Part shown: positions 20,952 to 33,229 of the stretch, one piece after another | How positions within the stretch are numbered: position 1 is the stretch's first letter | Layout: the number at the start of each line of letters is the position of its first letter | From: Anoplolepis gracilipes | Taxonomy: Eukaryota; Arthropoda; Insecta; Hymenoptera; Formicidae | Direction: 5' to 3' | Length of the DNA stretch: 64,000 bases | Assembly: GCF_047496725.1 (NCBI RefSeq) | Contig: NC_132978.1 | Coordinates: 6,191,501-6,255,500, forward strand | Made by a program: the position numbers and the translations under genes | Notes under the pieces: generated by a model | What the model was told of the DNA's origin: nothing | What the model saw: only the letters and a program-made list of their open reading frames with translations | Databases searched by the model: none

Positions 20952-22821
20952 ATGTCGGAAGGACGCAACGCCCCGAAACCGATAGCGAATAAGTCGTGGT
21001 TATTCAGCAAACCGGCAAAACAAGCGATAAGCTATAGCGATGTAAGTCCCGCGAGAGTAGCCATAGAAGCGCTCGAAGACATACGCGATAGTATCCGCCG
21101 GAATCTCGAAACACAATACTCGAGCGATAGCGACACCGAGTTACCGAGTAACATAATCACAGAACGCGAATTTCCGTTCACGAGTTTCGACGCGAGTCTC
21201 TTCCAAAATAATCTGACTCACCCCACCGACGAACTACACAACGTAACGAGACGGACGAGACCATATATCAGTCGAACTCCTAGCCAAGTATCACTTAGGC
21301 GAGAATTTTCTCTAACATCGTACGAGAGCGATATCTTCGATCCCGAAGAAATTTACCGGCACACAAACGAGATGGCCGAATCACAAACTCCCCGCGCATC
21401 TACCTCCGCGAACATAGGCAATAACGCGGTGGAAGCTGAGATCGCACGGATGCGACAAGTAATAAATCCATCGACGACAAACACGGTAATTAGCGACCAA
21501 CCCCGAATCACCCGACCACGAAAAGAAACGGGCAATGATTCGACAGCCGCAATGCTACAAGAAATGCGCGCGGGGATACAATGTTTAACGGAGCAAGTGA
21601 TTCAATTACAACAACGCGATCAACATATCGGTCGCCGCAAAAAACTTTCCGAGAGTATATACTACGGACGGACCGATCGCGATATTAGAAACCGCCGTAG
21701 CATGGCACCGAATTTCCTCACGCTAAAGGAAGCGAGACAAATGATCCCGGAATTCGATGGATCGTCGCGACACAAATTACAAAATTTTCTAAATACATGT
21801 ACATACGCGATACAAAACACCAACCCAACGGACCAGGAATCTCTCATGCAAGCGATTCTATACACGAAATTACGCGGAAGAGCGCGACAGGATTTCGAGA
21901 CACGCAACATACGCACCTTCGACGAATTTCGAAAACAACTAGAAGCGTGTTACCAAACGAAACAAAGTACGACGCATCTACAAATTGAGTTTAACTCATT
22001 AAAGCAAAAGCCGAACGAAACCGCGTACGCATTTGAACAACGCGTGGATTTAGTGGCACTCAAATTATACGATGACCGAGGGAAAGGATCATAACCCCGA
22101 GCAAAAACGCACGATCCAACAAACCATTAAGAAACAGGCGCTAATTAATTATCAAATCGGATTGCGCGACGATTTGAAGACCCTCGTACGATCGCAACGC
22201 TTCTCAACATTACAAGAAGCGATAAACGGCGCGAGCTCCGAGGAGAAGCTTATCAAGTCGACGGGCGCGCGAACAAGCGGTTATCAAAATAAAACGAAAC
22301 CCGACTCTAGTTACTTGCGATCGCCTCGAAGTACGAACACGACGTGCTTCAAATGCGGAAAATCCGGACATTTCGGACGAGATTGCCGATCGGGAAGGTA
22401 CACCCTGCCGAAACCGGAAAAGCCAACAGGAGTTAACATAATTAATAAATATTGCAAGCACTGCAAAAAATCTGGCCATACGCGCGAAGAATGCTGGAGC
22501 CTAAACGGGAAACTAGGGAAACACGGACGAAACCCCGCAAAATCCGACGGAAGAACGCGCGAACGAGACGTGACCGAACGAAAGGTATCGCACACGCGAC
22601 ACTCAGATAACAGCGCAGCAAGCAGCGAAAGCGAGAAAGAGACAGAGGAGGACAGCAAGAAGCCGCCACGACCTGCCTCACAGTATCGCGTTACGCATAT
22701 ACAAAACGCAGCTCGTACATCGCACAAAACAGAACTATTACTCGTAGACTTGCCAATACGCGAAACGAAACGCGGAAACGCAAAGATGTTATACGATTCC
22801 GGATCGAGACGATCTCGTTAA
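20952..22821 (+). pseudogene. gag: gag gene of gypsy copy 1, frameshifted
   Basis: The ATG at 20952 opens 380 codons, with a disordered acidic/basic N-terminal part and then a capsid-like section (LKEARQMIPEFDGSS, then YAIQNTNPTDQESLMQAIL). Near 22072-22094 the frame shifts by one, and the rest continues in the overlapping frame with two zinc knuckles: CFKCGKSGHFGRDC (about 22345) and CKHCKKSGHTREEC (about 22455). The overlap is short and lacks an evident slippery site, so I take it as a mutation. Two knuckles differ from the single one in copy 2. Confidence 0.85.
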
Positions 22822-23398
22822 TAAAACTAAACCATTTACACGATGACACGTTAATCTACGATACACCGATAACATTAACGGGCGTCACCGGACACCGCGT
22901 GAACACGATCGGAAAAATGCACGCGACAATTAAATTAAGCAAAGAAAAGCTCTGACACACAATCCATGTCGTAAGGGACGATTTCTCCATCGAGCAGGAA
23001 TTATAGGCATCGATTTTCTTCGGAAACATTCCGTGACCTGCGACTACAAGAATGAACAGATAAAGATCGGAAGCACGAAACTCAAACTACAACCGTATAG
23101 CAAGGTTATATTAAAGCCATGTAGCGAAACAATAATCAAAGCCGCAACCAAACACAACAGAACGGGGATAGTCAAAGCCCAGGAACCGATAGCAGAAGTA
23201 TACATAGGAAACTGCATCGTTCAACCGAAAAAATATTCTTGCTCGATTAGCGTAATAAATACGACAGATGAAGAGATAGAATTGCGAACGCCAGAAGTCG
23301 AGCTAGAAAATATAGAAGCCGCCGGAGAAATACTCGTGATAAATCAGAATGCGAAAAAGAAAACAAAGGGCATGACAGAACGACACGTGCAGATCTGA
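22780..23398 (+). pseudogene. pro: Protease region of gypsy copy 1, broken
   Basis: KMLYDSGS at about 22783-22806 shows the DSG form of the aspartic protease active site. The frame then meets a stop at 22819; similarity to protease-like sequence continues in a shifted frame with further stops near 22950 and 23005. The open piece 23033-23398 is the usual linker between protease and RT. Confidence 0.7.
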
Positions 23399-23399
23399 C

Positions 23400-24858
23400 A
23401 GACGCTAAGGACACTGCACCTCAATACAGAAGAACGACAGGCACTCACACGGCTATGCGAAGAATACAGCGACACATTTCATTTAGAGGGAGAACCATTG
23501 ACTTGCACGACAGCAGTAAAACATGAGATAAGCGAACCGACACCGCACCCATAAACAAGAGGCCGTACCGCCTACCCGAAAAACATAAAGCGGAAGTAAA
23601 TCGACAAGTGCGAGATATGTTAAAAGATGAAATAATCCGACCAAGCGCGAGCCAATGGAACGCACCACTACTAGTCGTACCAAAGAAGGCCGACGCATCT
23701 GGAAAACCAAAGCTCCGAGTAGTTATCGACTTCTGGAAGCTAAACGAAATAACGATAGGCAATTCATTCCCACTGCCCAACATCACGGATATATTGGACC
23801 AGTTGGGAAACGCCAAATACTTCACTACGCTGGATTTAGCGTCAGGGTATCATCAAATACCTATGGCACAAAAGGATAAACCGAAAACTGCATTCTCCAC
23901 ACCCCACGGACATTACGAATTCAATCGGATGCCGTTCAGATTAAGAAATGCACCGGCAACGTTCCAGCGACTGATGAACTCAATCTTAACCGGCCTACAA
24001 GGACTCAAATGTCTAGTCTACTAAGACGACATAGTAATATACGGAAGCAGCCTCGAGGAACACATACGAAGACTTCGAGAAGTACTCCAACGCATACGGG
24101 AAAATAACTTAAAATTACAACCCGAAAAATGCGAATTCTTGCGAAAGGAAGTAACATATCTAGGCCATATTATTTCCGAAAACGAAATATTGCCTGACCC
24201 ATCGAAATTAACGGCGATAAAAGAGTTCCCGACGCCGAAAAAGGTAAAGGACATACAATCCTTCATAGGGCTGGCCGGATATTACCGCAGATTTATTGTA
24301 GATTTTTCAAAGATCGCTAGACTACTTACAAAACTGACGAAAAAATCGGAAAAATTTATGTGGGCCGCCAAACAACAAATCGCATTCGACAGATTGAAAG
24401 AAAAATTAACTACCGCACCGGTGCTTAAATTCCCGGATTTCGCGGAAGAATTCAACGTGACTACCGACGCGTCAGATTACGCGATCGGAGCTGTGCTATT
24501 ACAGGGAACAAGAGACCGCCCCGTCGCATACGCGAGCCGAGTTTTAAATCGCGCCGAACAGAATTATAATACAACAGAAAAAGAATTACTGGCAATAGTA
24601 TGGGCCGTCAAACATTTCCGACCCTACACATATGGCACGAAATTTAAAATTATTATCGATCATAAACCGTTAATTTGGTTATTCAATGTAAATGATCCCG
24701 GATCCCGATTAATCCGATGGAAATTAAAATTAGAAAAATACGAGTATGAAATCATACATAAAGCCGGACGAGCAAACGCGAACGCCGACGCGCTAAGCCG
24801 CCACGTAACGCGAGACGCCGACGAGAGAGAGAGAGAAGATCCTCACCGTCGAAAGTAA
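23400..24858 (+). pseudogene. pol: Reverse transcriptase and RNase H region of gypsy copy 1
   Basis: From 23560 the frame is open through LKDEIIRPSASQWNAPLL, LRVVIDFWKLNEITIGNSFP and FTTLDLASGYHQIPMA. At the catalytic box the codons read Tyr, TAA, Asp, Asp (24019-24030), so the variable residue of YXDD is a stop. After it, IVIYGSSLEEH, TYLGHIISENEILPDPSKL, the RNase H stretch NVTTDASDYAIGAVLLQG and IIDHKPLIWLFN follow in the same frame to a stop at 24856. The N-terminal part before 23560 is in other frames. The usual residue order R-V-V-I-D-F-R has W in place of R (DFWKLN). Confidence 0.9.
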
Positions 24859-24909
24859 CAAGACACGATATCAGCAGCGAAGAAGATATCGAGCAGGAGA
24901 AAGAGAACA

Positions 24910-25989
24910 ATGGTGCAAACAGAGACAACATACACCGAAGAAGAAAAGCGGCAAATATTGTACGAATATCATGATGCACCTACGGGAGGGCATCAAGGAA
25001 TAGACCGAACGATAAAAAGAATACGCCTGAACCACAACTGGACTGGCCTAACGAAAGATGTCGAGAATTACATTAAAAAATGCGCGACATGCCAGCGAAA
25101 TAAATTATCGCGGCGAACGAAAGCACCTTTCGTAATAACGGATACGCCGAGCAAGTCCTTCGAAAAATGCGCATTAGATATAGTAGGATCGTTAACCATA
25201 ATGAATAATGGCAATAAATACCTACTAACATTTCAAGACAGTTTAACAAAATTTAGCAAAGCAATACCGATTCCGAATCAGGAGGCTAACACCGTGAGTA
25301 AGGAATTCGTAACGAAGATCATACTCGAGCATGGAATACCAGAAGCGGTATTGACCGATCAAGGCACGAACTTCCTCAGCGACATATTTAAAAATACGTG
25401 CAAATTGCTCAAGATAAATAAAATACAAACAACCGCGTATCACCCGGAAAGTAACGGCGCATTAGAAAGATCGCACCGAACCTTAGCGGAATATTTGCGA
25501 CATTACATCAACGCCGATCAAACGGACTGGGATGAATGGATATCGTACGCAATGTTTACGTACAACACCACCCCACACACAGCCACGGAATACACGCCGT
25601 TTGAATTAGTTTACGGACATCAAGCCGAAATGCCGACAGCCCTGACGAAACCGCCGAAACCAACGTATAATTACGACGATTACGCGCAAGAATTAAAAGA
25701 ACGATTACAGGCAACAAACCGAATAGCGAGAGAAAATATCAAAGACGAAAAAGTAAAATCAAAGAAAAATTACGACAAAAAGATGAAAGAAATAAGATTT
25801 CAAATAGGCGACAAGGTTTTAATTTTTGACGAGACCCTACACCGAGGACGATCAAAAAAGCTCGAATCACTATGGACTGGACCGTACGTAATTACCGAAA
25901 AACACTCCGAGGTAAACTACATGATAAAGAGGGAAAGGAAGACGACCCGTATGCATGTAAATAGGCTCAAGCCGTTCATAGACGCGTAG
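24910..25989 (+). pseudogene. pol: Integrase of gypsy copy 1, open but cut from pol
   Basis: A 359-codon frame, in phase with RT but separated from it by a stop at 24856. The HHCC zinc part (HDAPTGGHQGIDRT then CATCQRNK), the DDE core (CALDIVGSL; AVLTDQGTNFLSD; AYHPESNGALERSHRTLAEY) and the C-terminal part (KVLIFDETLHRGRSKKLES then LWTGPYVI) are all present, so all three catalytic acids remain. This is the best preserved enzyme of the window. It ends at a stop at 25989, well before env. Confidence 0.9.
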
Positions 25990-26287
25990 AAAAAGAAGAA
26001 AAGGACACCACGCGCAGCAAAAAAAAAAGGGGGGGGAGAGAGAGAGAAATACATAAACAACTCCCGTACCGCTGGCAATCGACGGACCAATGACGACCGA
26101 GAACCATAGTAACAGAATTTTTTTTTACTAATGGACGAATGCTAACAAGAAAAAATGAAAATATAACGGACCCGCCTCAGACCCCCGCGAAAGAAATAAA
26201 CGCCCGCAATGATAAAAAAGCGCAACATAAGGATTAAGATGACGTTCGCGAACTAAAAATAAAATGAAATATAATATAACATTACAG

Positions 26288-28053
26288 ATACCTCACCTAC
26301 GGGATGAACACGATGCTCACAGAAGCAGAAAAGGCAAGCGACACCTATGAAATACAAGAATTCGAATATAATCCCGGATTGTATTTCGAGAAGATAGGCC
26401 GCCTGCACCAAGTAAAGAAGACATGGAAGCTAGTTATCAAACTAGACTTCGACTAGTCAACGAGAAATTTCGGCAAGTGAAAATATACATAGAACAGACG
26501 GACGCAATGTGCACAAGGATGATACTTGAAAACACTAACCAGAAAACTTGCCACAATTTAAACGAAATAGTCAAAAAAGACACGGACCAGCTAACGCAAC
26601 TGATAACGATCATAAATACGCTATACACACCACAAACAAACAAACGTAGAGGACTGTTCGACGGAATCGGAACAGTAGCCAAAACTCTTTTCGGCACCAT
26701 GGACGCGAACGATAAAAAATTAATAGACAAACAGATACACTTATTACAGAACACACAACACACGGTGCAACATGCGATGAAAAATCAGTTACAAATTCTA
26801 AACTTAACAATCACACACTTAAATAAGCTCGAAACATGCTAGACTATAACGGTAGACTCATAAACCACCAGTTTAGGGAATACAGTACTCGCGAGCAGAT
26901 CGACGAATACTTCACCGTAATATCAGCAATGATAGCCGACCTCATGAGCGAAAGATGTAATTGAATACTTAACGTACATACGAAAGGGCACAATGCACCC
27001 GATATTAACGCCAATCGAGAATATAATCACACAACTCCAAAAAGCCGCCGCACAGGGAGCGCAAGGGCTATACTTTCCCTTTAAACTAAGTAGAAGAATG
27101 GCTTAATATCGAAGAATACATAAAGATAAGCGCGTATCGAGACGGACCGAAAATATTCATCGTACTACAATTTCCGCTAATCTCACAACCAGCGTATGAC
27201 GTAGTTAAGGTAATCCCTTTGCCGACACATGACCGAGAAAATATATTCACGCACGCGGATGTAAAAAACCAGGTAATAGTGCTAAATCGAGAGAGGCATA
27301 CATACCTACAGATAAGCGAAAGCGAGCTTAACGAATGTTACAAGAAAGATAACGAATACACCTGCGAAAAAATCCACCCGATACGCCGCATAAATGTAGA
27401 TAGCCCGTGCGAAGTGCAAATGTACTTACAAAGACACCAATACCGCAACCACTGTAACGCAAAGCACACGATCACGAGCAACGCTGTATGGATCCCGTTT
27501 AACGATTCACACGCCTATACTCAGTCGTAAGCGACACGCAAATCGTAATAACGTGCGAAGAAAAACAAGAAAAAAGAATAATAATAAGACATACCGGCAA
27601 ACTAACTATACGCGACAACTGTAAAGTAATAACGCCAGACATGACCATAGAAAATAAAGACACGATCCTTGGCGGAAACCTAGAAACGTTCCTACCCGAA
27701 ACGAACCTGACGTTCATACGGGATGACATGGAAATACGAGACGAGACACAACGCCAAGCGAAAAACGTGCTACAACATCGCGCAGAGCTAGCAGAACTAA
27801 GAAATAGAATACAGAACATAGACAATGACTACGTCATAGCGATGAGACGTTTTACACACACAAACAGTTTATCATCCCGATATCCATAAGTGGCATAATA
27901 ACCATAGCGCTAGCAATTACGACAGTACTCTTGATTAAACTACACAAAAGAAGGAAACAAAACAGACGACCGTCCGTGCGAATATCCGACGACGACCTAT
28001 CCTACGAATTCCCGAAACCTATACTTAAGCGTAGTCTAAATACACGATTTTAA
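26288..28053 (+). pseudogene. env: env-like fusion glycoprotein gene, broken
   Basis: The frame after an acceptor at 26287 carries NPGLYFEKIGRLHQVKKTWK, as in errantivirus Env N-termini, and stops near 26453. A shifted frame (26423-26842) holds KRRGLFDGIGTVAKTLFG, a furin-type cleavage site directly followed by a fusion-peptide-like segment. Further pieces lie at 27219-27530 and 27641-27889. The tail (27880-28053) has a membrane span (IITIALAITTVLLI), a basic stop-transfer stretch and a short acidic cytoplasmic end. Known role in this family: membrane fusion of particles. At least four frame changes or stops break it. Confidence 0.8.
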
Positions 28054-28150
28054 TGTTAAGAAACAACAATTGTACATTTATACATATATAAAGTAAGCAA
28101 GTAATGTAAATAAAAATAAGAAAAGCGTCGTCCTTCCGTTTTCTTTTTAC

Positions 28151-28163
28151 AACGAGGGAGGGA
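28151..28163 (+). other. Polypurine tract of gypsy copy 1
   Basis: AACGAGGGAGGGA lies directly before the 3' LTR. Confidence 0.75.
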
Positions 28164-28895
28164 TGTTATAGCCCGAGACTATAATTAATTAATATTATAA
28201 AGATACAAATAAATATTATATATCGATAAAGCATAATCGTTAAGCGATTGCGAAATACCAACAAAATAAGCATTGCGATATCCGCATACCGCGATTGGGC
28301 GCATTGACCGCGCGTGCCGCTGACATAGCGAGCCACGCGAAACCGGAGATGAAGTCGGAACACCGCGGCGAGCGTTGCAAAAGAGTGCAAACCAGGAAGT
28401 CCGACCCTTGAACCCGCTGCGCTTGCACTCAACGCGAGTTGAGCAACCCGACCGAATTTTAAGACAGTCGCCTAACAGTATAAAAAACCCACCCGCGCTC
28501 GGACGCACGGGCAGTCACAAAGTGAACTAGTAATAATCATAACTGCAACGAGCAGTCGCTTAAACCCACCAAGTGTAATCGAGCAGTGATAAGACCGAAG
28601 TACTACCTAAGTGCCGAGATCTCTAACGCACGCGGACACGCGCCTAGCGGCAGCGCCCGACGCCGCCACGGTCCTCGAATAATCTCCTGGCCGAACGAGC
28701 TCGGCCTACTCTACAACTGCTAATCGAAGGAGAAGGAATTCTGTAAAAACAACTACTGTATTTGGGTAAAAATATACTGTACTCTTTAACTACTACAAAG
28801 ATTCTACGTTATTGAAAAGAACGAAGCCTCCCTGCGCCCTGAATCCTGCTATCCTCCGCGGATCCCGAATCCAGTGCCGTACCCGCGGCACAACA
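28164..28895 (+). repeat. 3' LTR of gypsy copy 1
   Basis: Starts TGTTATAGCCCGAGACTATA and ends CCCGCGGCACAACA. See the 5' LTR for comparison. Confidence 0.92.
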
Positions 28896-29245
28896 ATGTA
28901 TATTTTGCACACCACACGAGCAAAAATCATATATTCATATAATCAATTAGATGTAAACATCTATAATGGAAAGCTGTTTTTCCAGTTCGTAGCTAGTAAT
29001 GGAAAGCTGTCCTTTCAGTTTGTAGCCAGTAATATAAATAAGTGTGTTGGATTTGGATATTGTGCTTTGGTGAACATGTAAGTATTTATTGTCAACTTAT
29101 ATTACTTTCTTATTCTTCTCATTCATTGCTTAGATATTATTGAAATTATAAAGTGCATTAAATTATTATTATACATATATAATGCAGCATAGTAGTGAAC
29201 GGAAAACCGAAATAAAATAGAGAAAATAATCACTTGTTAATTATA

Positions 29246-29800
29246 CAGGGTGTTCGAAAATTAAACCGACAAATTTATATACACAAGACAAATATATGCA
29301 CAAGGAGCAGTTATTGAATGTGCCACAACTAAAGAAAGAACGCAACAATTTATAGCGCAGCGCCTATAGCACGAACTTATCTTGTTTTCTCACAAGTAAT
29401 TCGTAGAATCCATATATTATTATACATGAATGGATTTGGCTTTTGATACTCTTTAATTTTTGTTTTTTTTTTAAATTTTTAAAATAAGGAGTGGGGTGGT
29501 AAATTATTAAAAAACTTGACATTTTTAAAAAATATAATGACACTATTGTAAAGAATACAAAATACCATAAAACTTTTGTATAAAACATCTTTTCATATAT
29601 CTTATATTTTCAAAGATATTTCATTAAAAACGAAAAATTCGATATTTTTCGAAGGGTTAATTCAACCCCTAAACTTTAAGATACGCCATTAAAGAAAATG
29701 GGTGTAATATTTTTTTTATGCTCTACAACATATCCAAAGTTCATTAAAATCGGTGAGGTATACTTCCGACCGTTCCCTTGTTAGAAGTCTAGTAAAAAAT
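29246..29800. repeat. Family G repeat, right copy, mariner-type end
   Basis: Begins CAGGGTGTTCGAAAATTAAA after TTATA, an end like those of the window's mariner elements, then runs as the reverse complement of 18873-19440. Similarity continues to AGTTCATTAAAATCGGTGAG and GACCGTTCCCTTG near 29780. No transposase frame; possibly a non-autonomous relative. Confidence 0.7.
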
Positions 29801-30012
29801 AGTTTTGCAAAAATAACTTTTAAACGTATACGGTACGTGAAAGCAAGATACAAGAGTAAAATAGAGCAGTGATTAATTTGCTGAAATCGCCACTGGTGGA
29901 GTTGCAATCTTCTTACTTGACAGGAACGAACAAAATAGATAATCCTTGTCTATCGGTCGCTCACTCGTATCGTTCAGCTTCATGCTCTCAGTTGCACCTT
30001 CATGTTTAATTA

Positions 30013-30014
30013 CG

Positions 30015-30050
<36 letters not shown>

Positions 30051-30060
30051 CCTCTCTCTA
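30013..30060. repeat. (TC)n microsatellite
   Basis: Nearly uninterrupted TC dinucleotide run. Confidence 0.9.
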
Positions 30061-30210
30061 CTAAGTTTATTATAATATTTTATTCATATAAACGTTGTTT
30101 CTGATCTCGAATTTCTATATAAAAATAAATTTTTATTTATATTGCATACATAAAAAAGCAATACTGTCTATTTTATTATTTTATAAATACATTTATACTG
30201 AATTGAATTG

Positions 30211-30794
30211 AATATGGCTTATGGGCCGCCAAAAATATACAAACAGAATCATCCTTTGCGTATCATTGCTTCCTCGAAGAACACACCGCTTTATGGTCTT
30301 GCTAGATTTCTACATAATATCATCTATAAATAGATCTTAAAACCTAACAGCCAGGTCTCCAATAGTTTTCAGGTAGTCGATAAACTCAATGATCTACGTA
30401 TGAATAGTAATTTTAAATTAATCTCTTTGGATGTGATATCTTTGTTTACCAATATACTGTTAGATATGGCCATTGACAGCATTGTTGAACAGTGGAAATA
30501 TATTGAGAAAATGTGTTTTATACTACGTGAAGAATTCATAATTGCGATAAAGTTTGTAATGAATTCCACATATTTCACTTTCGATGACATTTGTTACCAG
30601 CAAACATTTAGCACGCCCATGGGCTCTCTGCTCTCCCCCGTCATTGCGGCTGTCACTCTCCAAGATTTTGAGAACAGGGCTGTCGTGGCTCTTCCATTGA
30701 CTCTTCCGTTTTATATAAGATACGTTGACGATGTTGCGTTGGCGGTCCCTTCCGCAATGTTTCATATGATTGTGAATACTTTTAATGTTAATTA
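30211..30794 (+). pseudogene. Penelope-like retroelement RT fragment
   Basis: One frame reads AYGPPKIYKQNHPLRIIASS, then after a stop near 30331 DKLNDLRMNSNFKLISLDVI and SLFTNILLDMAIDSI, YFTFDDICYQQTFSTPMGS and FYIRYVDDVALA. The order (PPKIHKP-like, SLDVVSLFTNIP, TPMGSPLSPI, YVDD) is that of Penelope-like RTs, not LINE or LTR enzymes. The YVDD box is intact. The 5' part of RT and the endonuclease are missing; the fragment ends in an A-rich junction at about 30795. Confidence 0.85.
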
Positions 30795-30795
30795 A

Positions 30796-30885
30796 AAAAA
30801 AAAAACTCGCAGGCCTCGAACTTGTAACGTACGTCGCGATAATCAGTAGTCAGTCGCCTTACGCTCTCTACTACAACCGATCGCT
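30796..30885 (-). repeat. tRNA-like, SINE-type fragment
   Basis: The minus strand reads GGTTGTAGTAGAGAGCGTAAG then ACAAGTTCGAGGCCTGCGAG and ends in a run of T. A-box-like and B-box-like (AGTTCGAGGCC) sequences and a T-run terminator suggest a tRNA-derived pol III unit. The cloverleaf is imperfect, so it is unlikely to be a working tRNA gene. Confidence 0.4.
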
Positions 30886-31059
30886 GAAAGCTGTCTTTAC
30901 AAATAGGTATATAACGAGCACGGAAAACTTTAAACCCATTTTTCTCGCGAATGCTTGAGCGTTATCAAAAAGTGTTTTACCCGTAATTAGTGGGAAGGTA
31001 AGACAACAACATACCATAAGCTCATTCAAATCGGAGGGGGCCAATCCTGGTCATCCCCT

Positions 31060-32705
31060 TGTAAGGATTACAACTACATTACATTAATATACATAATCTT
31101 CCTTAATACGCCTTATCACATACCATACGCTTTATCTTACAATCCTATTCTACCTATACACACACACCCTCTTTACTCCTGCTCTCTAAGGGATTTCCGT
31201 TTCCATTTACAAACGCTTTTTTTTATTCACTCTCCTCTCTTTTATTTACCCCTCCCTTCCTCTCCCTTCTCATCCAACCTTTTCAACCATCCCTCCCCCT
31301 GCCCCTCCTCCTCCAGTACCTCCTTTACTGTTTCCTGCCACCCCCTTTCATCCCCCCATTCCCCATATTCCTCTCACACGTGCTCTCATGTCTCTTTCTC
31401 CTACCCACTATATTCTATACTTACGCACCGACTCTCCCTCCCAATATCTGCCCCTCCTCATCTCATTACCCAATCTGTATCTCGCAACCCTCATTCACCT
31501 ACTTTCCTCCCAATTTTCTTTTAAATACTTCGGCACACCTCCCTTAACCACCCTGTACCATCTATTAAATTTAGATTTCCGTATCTTTTCCCAACTTTCC
31601 TCCCTTTGCCTTTGTTTTTCCCTTTCATATATATTCTCCCCTTTTAATCTTCCTTTTTCTCTCAAGCATTTCATCTCCTCAATTTTCCATTCCCTTCCCT
31701 CCCAAAATTCTTTTTTTTCCTCTTTCCACCCTTTTCCTGTTCTCCCCTTTCTCGCCCTCTCTCACTTCCTTCCAACATTCATTTGCCAATACTCTCCCTT
31801 TCCTTCTTCTAACCTTCTCTCGTACTTCCAGCTCTCATTCCTGTCCTCTTTCTCAACATGTGAAACTCTCCCAACTTCTGAAATTCTCCCCTTATCATAT
31901 ACCCCGGAACGTTCTTTCCCACCTCTACCATCCATCTTAAATATCTGTCCTAAATCCTTTCTATTTCATCCCTTTCCTTCCGTCCCCAAATCTTCATCCT
32001 ATAAATCACTACCGGCCATATCAACCTATCAAACAGCCACATTCTTTTACCCCAGTCCTTCCCAAATTTCCTTTTACCTATTCCCCATACTTGCTCTAAA
32101 ATTCCTGCCCTCTTTCTTACTCTCTCCCTCACCTGCCTATCTTGCTTCCCATTACCCCTTACTACATACCCCAGATAACTAAATTCCCTCCTCTATCTTC
32201 CTACCCTTCCATTTCCAGCATACCTTTCTCCACCTTTCTCCTCTCTTTCTACATCTCAAAATTGTCTTCCTCACATTTAAATCCAACCCCTTCCTATTCA
32301 AGTACCTTTCTAGCTCCTTCATCATCCCTTTCATCTTCTCCTCACTCTCCATCAACATCGTAATATCATCTGCATATGCCAAAGTACAGACCCTTCCCTT
32401 TTCCAACCTCACCTTCTCCCATCCCCTCTTTCCTAACTCTTCATCTATGTCCGCCAGCAATATCGTGAATAACGACGGACTTAGTGGACATCCATGCCTT
32501 ACCCCCCTTATCGTTTAAAATCTCTCCCCCTCTCTCTCTCCCGCCCTTACTTTACTTATCGTTTCCCTCAACACTTTCTGACACCTCCCTATTAATCCAC
32601 CCCTTACCCCCCTTTTCCTCAATGCATCCACTAACACCCCTCTATTCACCAAGTCAAACGCTGCCTTCATATCCACGAACATAACCATTATCTTATTCGA
32701 ATCTG
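31060..32705 (-). pseudogene. 5'-truncated non-LTR retrotransposon (LINE), ORF2 3' part
   Basis: On the minus strand, MVMFVDMKAAFDLVNRG (32695-32645) and CTLAYADDITMLMESEEKM (about 32375) are RT motifs with an intact YADD box. Downstream come QVWGIGKRKFGKDWGKRMW (about 32090) and YRLGNEMRRGRYW near 31490, which match the LINE at 40447-42700. The last 400 bases toward 31060 are an AT-richer 3' end, with TTGTAATCCTTACAAGGGG at the finish. Stops and shifts are frequent. The plus strand is C/T-rich here, so long serine/leucine/proline frames on it are shadows. Confidence 0.8.
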
Positions 32706-33229
32706 TCTATTATAAGTACATTTATATATTTTTTTTTACATTAGATGATTTTTAATTAATCAATAATTATAATTATTATTATCTTTCTAATTAAATTATC
32801 CGATTTATGTCGTTTAACGTCATGTTAATCGCAAAAATCTCATTAATCCATTAAAATTATTTTCAAATCAAAAAAATAAGAAATAAAAGTTTCAATTTTT
32901 ATTTAATCAGATGTTTATATTATAAATAAGATTTCCGCGAGACTGGTAGTGGTGGAAAGTGAAAGAGAGAACAAGTAAGGATTAAGCGAAATAAACGACA
33001 TCAAAGAGTTCTGAAGTCTCGTTCGCAAGTATTCCTTTATCCATCATTTTTCATATCATATATCATCATACTGTAGAAAATAAAAACTCATCGGAGTTCG
33101 GTCGTCGTCAACATCATTAAGAGGATGTCGGATCGATAACCGAACTCCGACGAGTTAGTGCTCTTATCTAAGCGGAATTAAAATTGTCGATAATACTACA
33201 ATTTTCGTATTATATGTCATCTTACTATA
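32706..33229. other. AT-rich stretch with a short hairpin
   Basis: No gene. CATCGGAGTTCGGT at 33089 pairs with ACCGAACTCCGACGAG at 33139, a hairpin of about 14-bp stems. Confidence 0.45.

Larger units (their letters stand above)
19787..28895 (+). mobile_element. Ty3/gypsy LTR element with env (gypsy copy 1)
   Basis: Nine-kilobase element with 736- and 732-bp LTRs, a tRNA-Leu-type primer-binding site, gag, pol (protease, RT, RNase H, integrase), an env-type gene and a polypurine tract. ATGT precedes the 5' LTR (19783-19786) and follows the 3' LTR (28896-28899), a 4-bp target duplication. Its base use, rich in CG dinucleotides, contrasts with the AT-rich surroundings. The LTRs differ by roughly one base in twenty by eye, so it is older than copy 2. 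Every gene carries at least one stop or frameshift. Confidence 0.92.

Noticed and set aside
22072..22094. Programmed frameshift between the two gag pieces
   Set aside because: The shift lies within gag, before the zinc knuckles, where the family does not shift, and many other breaks exist in the same copy.
31388..32182. 264-codon plus-strand frame rich in Ser, Leu, Pro and Phe
   Set aside because: Shadow of the minus-strand LINE ORF2, whose YADD and downstream motifs are clear.
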